From assembly GCF_003688895.1 (NCBI RefSeq), contig NZ_REFV01000004.1, positions 186,001 to 250,000 on the forward strand: DNA of 64,000 nucleotides, in the 5' to 3' direction. The stretch is from Dokdonia sinensis (lineage in GTDB: Bacteria > Bacteroidota > Bacteroidia > Flavobacteriales > Flavobacteriaceae). Made by a program: the position numbers and the translations under genes. Numbering within the stretch: position 1 is the first letter of the stretch; every line of letters starts with the position of its first letter. The notes beneath the pieces were generated by a model that saw only the letters and a list, made by a program, of their open reading frames with translations, searched no databases and had not been told where the DNA came from. Positions 59,591 to 64,000 of the stretch are shown here, one piece after another.

Positions 59591-61972
59591 ATGAAACACT
59601 TTTTATTTTTAATAATCCTTGCATTTACAACGGTTAGCGTTGCTCAAATGGAAAGAGAAACTTATCAACGTGCAAAAATTTCGTTTAATGAAGATATAGA
59701 TTTAAGTCGCCTTGATGCCTTAGGTATTGCTACTGATCATGGGATTAGAAAGAAAGACCACTACCTCATAGCAGAATTTTCAAAAAATGATTTAGAACTA
59801 ATTCGTAGCAATGGCTTCCAGGTGGATGTTTTGGTTGCAGATGCTAGAGCGTTATTTTTAGAGCAAAATCGAACAAACAAAAGCACTTACAAACGTTCAA
59901 GTTGTGATGGAGACTTAGGTAATGACTACCCGACTCCAGCAAACTTTAATCAAGGTTCTATGGGGGGATACCTTACATATCAGGAAGTTCTGGATGAGCT
60001 CGATGACATGAGAGCATTGTATCCAGAACTTATTTCTGAACCGTCTGACATAAATGATTTTGTAACCGAAGGGCAACCCAATGATGCTGTGACACCATCC
60101 ATAGGTGGTAATGGTATAAAATGGGTGCGTATAAGTGATAATGCAGACACCGATGAGAATGAACCAGAGATTCTATACACTTCAATTCATCACGCTAGAG
60201 AACCCATGTCATTGATGCAAAACATATACTATATGTGGTATTTGTTAGAAAACTATGATACCGACGAAGAGATAAAAAGTATTGTAGATAATACGGAACT
60301 ATACTTTGTACCAATAGTTAATCCTGATGGCTATTTACATAATGAGTTTACTAATCCTAATGGAGGAGGATTCTGGCGTAAAAATCGTAAAAATGGAAAT
60401 GGAGTAGATAATAATAGAAATTACGATTACTTTATAAACGGAGATTCCGATAACGGTGTTTGGGGCGGAAGTGGCTCTTCTGGCAACCCATCATCAGATA
60501 TTTACAGAGGCCCAAGCCCAATTTCAGAAGTAGAAAATCAAGCTATAAAATGGTTGCTGGAGCAACATAACTTTGTGATTGCACTTAACAGTCATACCTC
60601 TGGCGAATTGTTATATTATCCATTTGCATACAATGGTCAGGCAACACCAGACGAGGCCATTTTTGTAGATATGGCAGCAGAACTCACCTCAAGAAATGAT
60701 TATTTTGAATTAAGAGATTGTTGTTTCTCCGGAGATAGTGATGATTTTATGTATGGTACTGTGGGCACTCACAATCCCATATTTGCATTTACTCCAGAAA
60801 TAGGAACTTCCTTCTGGCCACCAGCAGGTAATATTGATCCCGTTTGTAAGGAAATGATGTATCAAAATATAACGGCTGCTCGAATGGCAAACAACTACGG
60901 TCGTTTACACGAGACAGCAGCTTTGTTTACTGGTGATGAAACGAGCGCGATTGCAAGTTTTGAAATTAAAAACTTCAGCGTTAGTGGTGATGGTAATTTT
61001 ACGGTCTCTCTCAACCCTATCACGGAAAATATTACAAATTCTGGGACTCCCGTAAATTTTAATAATCTTGAGCTTCTCGCAATAGAAACTGGAATTATCA
61101 CCTATGAGATTGACCCTGCTACTACTTATGGTGATCCCGTTGTATATGAACTCATAATAAATAACGGTTTATATGACACCGCGCTGCGAGTAGAAAAAAT
61201 ATACGGATCAGCAAATCAAGTATTTACAGATGAAGGTGATAGCGTGTCGGTAAATTTTGACACAGATTCTTGGGGCACTACAAGCTCATTTTTCGTCTCT
61301 CCTTCAAGTTCTATTACAGATTCACCTAATAGGAATTACAGAAACAATGAAAATAATACTATTGAGCTTAAGGAGCCTATCGAGTTAACGGACGCAATCA
61401 GCGCCTCGGTAAGTTTTCAAGCACGATGGGATATTGAGGCAAACTTTGATTACGTCCAATTTCAGATTTCTACAGACGGTGGAAATAACTGGGAAGCACA
61501 ATGTGGGGAATTTACCTCGACGGGTGCAACTGCTCAAGACGAAGGACAACCTTTATACGATGGTGTTCAGAATGACTGGATTCGAGAGCAAATTGATCTT
61601 AGCGCTTACCTAGATAATACCATCCTAGCACGTTTTCAGCTAGTGACGGATGGCGGAAATACAGCAGACGGATTCTATTTTGACGATTTAGAGTTTACGG
61701 TTCTTAAGGATGAAGAATTGAGTGTTGATGATACCGCTTTCGCGAAAGCGTTCTCAACATACCCTAATCCTGTTTCCAATGCATTTAATATTGTAACATC
61801 ATTAAATGACTATACAATGACAATGTACAATTTGCAGGGACAACGCATTAAAACAATATCAAACTTGAGCGGTAACCAAACCATAGATTACAGCATTTAC
61901 GCCAGCGGAATGTATTTTGTACAGCTCAAGTCCCAAGGAAGAGTGACAACCGTTAAAGTCATAAAAAAATAA
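59591..61972 (+). CDS. Secreted M14 zinc carboxypeptidase with T9SS sorting domain
   Basis: 793 aa. Signal peptide (LFLIILAFTTVSVAQ), a propeptide-like region, then the M14 domain: zinc ligands in IHHAREPMSLMQNIYYMWYLLEN and ALNSHTSGELLYYPF, substrate site in VPIVNPDGYLHN and RKNRKNGNGVDNNRNYDY, and catalytic Glu in FAFTPEIGTSF. A beta-sandwich (MAM/immune-inhibitor-like, NNWEAQ...GFYFDDLEF) follows, then a type A T9SS sorting tail (FSTYPNPVSNAFNIV...GMYFVQLKSQGRVTTVKVIKK). It removes C-terminal amino acids from extracellular peptides. The palindrome at 61735 sits at the junction before the sorting tail. Confidence 0.93.
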   Translation: MKHFLFLIILAFTTVSVAQMERETYQRAKISFNEDIDLSRLDALGIATDHGIRKKDHYLIAEFSKNDLELIRSNGFQVDVLVADARALFLEQNRTNKSTYKRSSCDGDLGNDYPTPANFNQGSMGGYLTYQEVLDELDDMRALYPELISEPSDINDFVTEGQPNDAVTPSIGGNGIKWVRISDNADTDENEPEILYTSIHHAREPMSLMQNIYYMWYLLENYDTDEEIKSIVDNTELYFVPIVNPDGYLHNEFTNPNGGGFWRKNRKNGNGVDNNRNYDYFINGDSDNGVWGGSGSSGNPSSDIYRGPSPISEVENQAIKWLLEQHNFVIALNSHTSGELLYYPFAYNGQATPDEAIFVDMAAELTSRNDYFELRDCCFSGDSDDFMYGTVGTHNPIFAFTPEIGTSFWPPAGNIDPVCKEMMYQNITAARMANNYGRLHETAALFTGDETSAIASFEIKNFSVSGDGNFTVSLNPITENITNSGTPVNFNNLELLAIETGIITYEIDPATTYGDPVVYELIINNGLYDTALRVEKIYGSANQVFTDEGDSVSVNFDTDSWGTTSSFFVSPSSSITDSPNRNYRNNENNTIELKEPIELTDAISASVSFQARWDIEANFDYVQFQISTDGGNNWEAQCGEFTSTGATAQDEGQPLYDGVQNDWIREQIDLSAYLDNTILARFQLVTDGGNTADGFYFDDLEFTVLKDEELSVDDTAFAKAFSTYPNPVSNAFNIVTSLNDYTMTMYNLQGQRIKTISNLSGNQTIDYSIYASGMYFVQLKSQGRVTTVKVIKK
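61735..61750. repeat. 16-bp palindrome copy 15 (in M14 peptidase gene)
   Basis: Perfect CGCTTTCGCGAAAGCG; frame AFAKA, in the linker directly before the YPNP of the sorting domain. Confidence 0.95.
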
Positions 61973-61996
61973 ATTTAGAACAAAATTGAAATTACG

Positions 61997-62027
61997 AAAA
62001 AGCCTTTCAATTATGAGAGGCTTTTTT
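61997..62027 (+). terminator. Intrinsic terminator after the carboxypeptidase gene
   Basis: AAAAAGCCT(T)TC / GAGAGGCTTTTT stem with a short loop and T tract. Confidence 0.82.
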
Positions 62028-62137
62028 ATTGATAATCAACGTACTAAGAAATTCGTAATTTATTTGGAACTCATTTTATGAATTCGGCAACAAAAGACGC
62101 CTTTTTTTATTATTTTGCATACTCAATATAGCAACAT

Positions 62138-63913
62138 ATGGAAATTACGAGACTCTTTGACTTCCCTTATTATCAACTTGAAAAGAAGAACCTGCCTGAC
62201 GCCCTTAATATTAAGAAAGATGGAAAGTGGATCAGTACCTCAACTCAAGAATATATAGATAAAGCAAATGCCCTGAGTCGTGGGTTACTACGATTAGGCG
62301 TTAAGGCAAACGATAAGATTGCCATAATCTCTATGAACAACCGTACAGAATGGAATATCTGTGATATAGGGATTTTACAACTTGGAGCTCAGAATGTTCC
62401 TATTTACCCTACAATTTCTCAAGAGGACTATGCTTATGTACTCAATCACTCTGAGTCTAAGTATTGCTTTGTTTCCTGTACGGAGGTCAGAGATAAAGTA
62501 ATGGCGATAAAAGACCAAGTTCCATCATTAGTTGAGGTCTATTCCTTTGACACTTTAGACAATTGTAAAAACTGGTCTGAAGTTTTAGAACTTGGAGCAG
62601 ATAAAAGCAATCAAGAGGAAGTAGAGCAACATATGGCTGCTGTTAAAACCGAGGATCTTGCAACGCTTATTTATACGTCTGGAACTACAGGAAGACCTAA
62701 AGGAGTGATGCTCTCTCACAAAAATATCGTGAGTAACGCGCTCGCAAGTTCAGAAAGACTTCCTATACCTCCAGATAATGTGCGGGCCCTTAGCTTTTTA
62801 CCAGTATGCCACATATATGAGCGTATGTTAATGTATTTGTACCAATATAGGTGCGTTTCTATATATTTTGCAGAATCGCTCGAGACAATAAGTGATAACC
62901 TTAAAGAAGTAAAGCCTATAGTAATGACTGCTGTACCACGTTTGCTTGAGAAAGTATACGATAAGATTATTGCAAAAGGAGCAGATCTTACTGGTGTCAA
63001 GAAAAAACTATTCTTCTGGGCAGTAGATTTAGGCCTAGAATACCAACCTTATGGTCAAAACGGCTGGTGGTACGAAAAGAAACTAGCGCTTGCGCGAAAG
63101 TTAATCTTCTCAAAGTGGAAAGAAGGGCTAGGTGGAAACCTACAACTTATCGCCTCAGGAAGTGCAGCCTTACAGCCCAGACTTGCTAGAATTTTTAACG
63201 CAGCAGAAATGGGAATTATGGAAGGCTACGGTCTTACAGAAACTTCTCCAGTATGTTCCGTAAATGATATGCGTGATGGTGGCTTTAGAGTAGGTACAGT
63301 AGGAAAATTGCTTCCTGGTGTAGAGGTTAAGATTGCAGAAGATGGTGAGATTCTCGTAAAAGGTCCCAATGTAATGATGGGCTATTACAAGGACCAAGAA
63401 AAGACTGATGAAGTTATAAAAAACGGATATTTCCATACCGGTGACATAGGTAACATAGACGAAGATGGCTTCCTTAAAATTACAGATCGTAAGAAGGAAA
63501 TGTTCAAAACATCTGGAGGAAAATATGTAGCTCCACAGTTATTAGAAAACAGGCTTAAACAATCTACATTTATAGAACAGATAATGGTTATAGGTGATGG
63601 AGAAAAAATGCCTGCCGCACTTGTGCAACCTAATTTTGAATACCTCGAAAATTGGGCTAAGAAAAAGGATATTACCTATGCTAATCACGAAGAACTGATT
63701 GTAAACGAACGTGTCCTAAAACGCTATCAAAAAGAAATAGACGAGGCTAACGAAAGCTTTGCTAAATGGGAAAAGGTAAAAGTATTCCGTCTAACGAAAG
63801 ATGCCTGGAGTGTAGAGTCTGGACACCTTACCCCGACAATGAAATTAAAAAGAAAGGTGATACGGGAGATTTATAAAGACCTATACATTGATATTTACGG
63901 AAATAAACTATAA
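62138..63913 (+). CDS. Long-chain acyl-CoA synthetase (AMP-forming)
   Basis: 591 aa. The AMP-binding P-loop LIYTSGTTGRPKGVMLSHKN, the A5 region MEGYGLTETSPVCSVN, HTGDIGNIDEDGFLKITDRKKEMFKTSGGKYVAP and the C-terminal Lys region (TPTMKLKRKVI) mark an active member of the FadD15-type branch. It activates fatty acids with CoA for lipid synthesis or oxidation. The chain length is not determined by sequence. Terminator follows. Confidence 0.94.
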   Translation: MEITRLFDFPYYQLEKKNLPDALNIKKDGKWISTSTQEYIDKANALSRGLLRLGVKANDKIAIISMNNRTEWNICDIGILQLGAQNVPIYPTISQEDYAYVLNHSESKYCFVSCTEVRDKVMAIKDQVPSLVEVYSFDTLDNCKNWSEVLELGADKSNQEEVEQHMAAVKTEDLATLIYTSGTTGRPKGVMLSHKNIVSNALASSERLPIPPDNVRALSFLPVCHIYERMLMYLYQYRCVSIYFAESLETISDNLKEVKPIVMTAVPRLLEKVYDKIIAKGADLTGVKKKLFFWAVDLGLEYQPYGQNGWWYEKKLALARKLIFSKWKEGLGGNLQLIASGSAALQPRLARIFNAAEMGIMEGYGLTETSPVCSVNDMRDGGFRVGTVGKLLPGVEVKIAEDGEILVKGPNVMMGYYKDQEKTDEVIKNGYFHTGDIGNIDEDGFLKITDRKKEMFKTSGGKYVAPQLLENRLKQSTFIEQIMVIGDGEKMPAALVQPNFEYLENWAKKKDITYANHEELIVNERVLKRYQKEIDEANESFAKWEKVKVFRLTKDAWSVESGHLTPTMKLKRKVIREIYKDLYIDIYGNKL

Positions 63914-63937
63914 TTGAATATCTAATATCTAAAAAGA

Positions 63938-63974
63938 GGCTGTCTGAAAACTATTCGGACAGTCTTTTTTTATT
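63938..63974 (+). terminator. Intrinsic terminator after the acyl-CoA synthetase gene
   Basis: GGCTGTCTGAA / TTCGGACAGTCT stem with a T tract of seven. Confidence 0.85.
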
Positions 63975-64000
63975 AAGGGCTATTTCTATTATTCAATCGT

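Noticed and set aside
1827-61750. The palindrome as a transcription terminator or Rickettsia-type palindromic element
   Set aside because: It has no loop and mostly no T-run, occurs inside genes in every frame, and is only 14-22 bp, much shorter than inserted palindromic elements, with no apparent added residues in the conserved proteins.
1-64000. tRNA, rRNA, CRISPR arrays, prophage or insertion sequence
   Set aside because: No tRNA T-loop/acceptor pairing, rRNA stretch, direct-repeat array, transposase or integrase reading frame was recognised by reading; a tRNAscan/Infernal run would settle small RNAs.

Overview
The window reads as chromosomal core DNA of a marine-type Bacteroidota, family Flavobacteriaceae. 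The evidence is: several secreted proteins ending in type IX secretion (T9SS) type A sorting tails; promoters of the Bacteroidetes form TTG-N19-TAnnTTTG; a 53-aa L34; a Rho with a large Asn/Arg-rich disordered insert; a 950-aa CarB without its C-terminal regulatory domain; and SPII lipoproteins with acidic residues after the cysteine. The genus cannot be proven from this sequence; Dokdonia/Krokinobacter-like is a guess. No rRNA, tRNA, CRISPR array, transposase, integrase or phage gene was recognised.

Layout. 1-3.4 kb: NamZ-type muramidase (cut by the window edge), a UDG-like protein and an S41 protease. 3.4-10.3 kb: a B12 uptake locus (BtuG-like surface lipoprotein, BtuB receptor and cobalamin riboswitch on the minus strand; BtuF/C/D-like ABC system on the plus strand). 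10.3-17.5 kb: RmuC, small membrane proteins, an ankyrin/DOMON pair, a mini T9SS protein, CarB and L34. 17.6-25.3 kb: envelope proteins, an MltD-like transglycosylase, DUF4293 with a decayed duplicate of its 3' end, and Rho. 25.3-27.5 kb: two low-GC genes of unknown function framed by related leader and trailer sequences (cassette-like). 27.6-35.4 kb: TrmD, GAPDH, a DegP/HtrA protease, and dapF-GNAT-mltG. 35.6-37.5 kb: tandem paralogous lysozyme-like exported proteins. 37.5-49.1 kb: FabH, FolP, DUF1599, DoxX, an ABC permease, TpiA, a lipoprotein, a subtilase, PrmA, ClpS and SucC. 49.5-51.1 kb: an ECF sigma/regulator/Spy-like sensor triad. 51.1-63.9 kb: Ycf48-like lipoprotein, RsmB-type methyltransferase, secreted endonuclease I, PurL, a secreted M14 carboxypeptidase and an acyl-CoA synthetase.

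The most striking signal is not a gene. A perfect palindrome, CGCTTTCGCGAAAGCG (core GCTTTCGCGAAAGC), occurs 15 times as the perfect 14-mer in 64 kb, about once every 4 kb. It lies in intergenic DNA (4) and inside conserved genes (11) on both strands and in all three frames, where it encodes AFAKA, RFRES or LSRK. It behaves like a highly iterated palindrome (compare HIP1 of cyanobacteria). A GNAT gene carries one copy split by an exact 30-bp in-frame insertion, and half-sites recur inside a longer intergenic repeat family.

Functionally the window is mostly housekeeping (nucleotide, folate, fatty-acid and lysine/peptidoglycan precursors, translation, central carbon), with an envelope and secretion layer and one vitamin-scavenging locus under riboswitch control.
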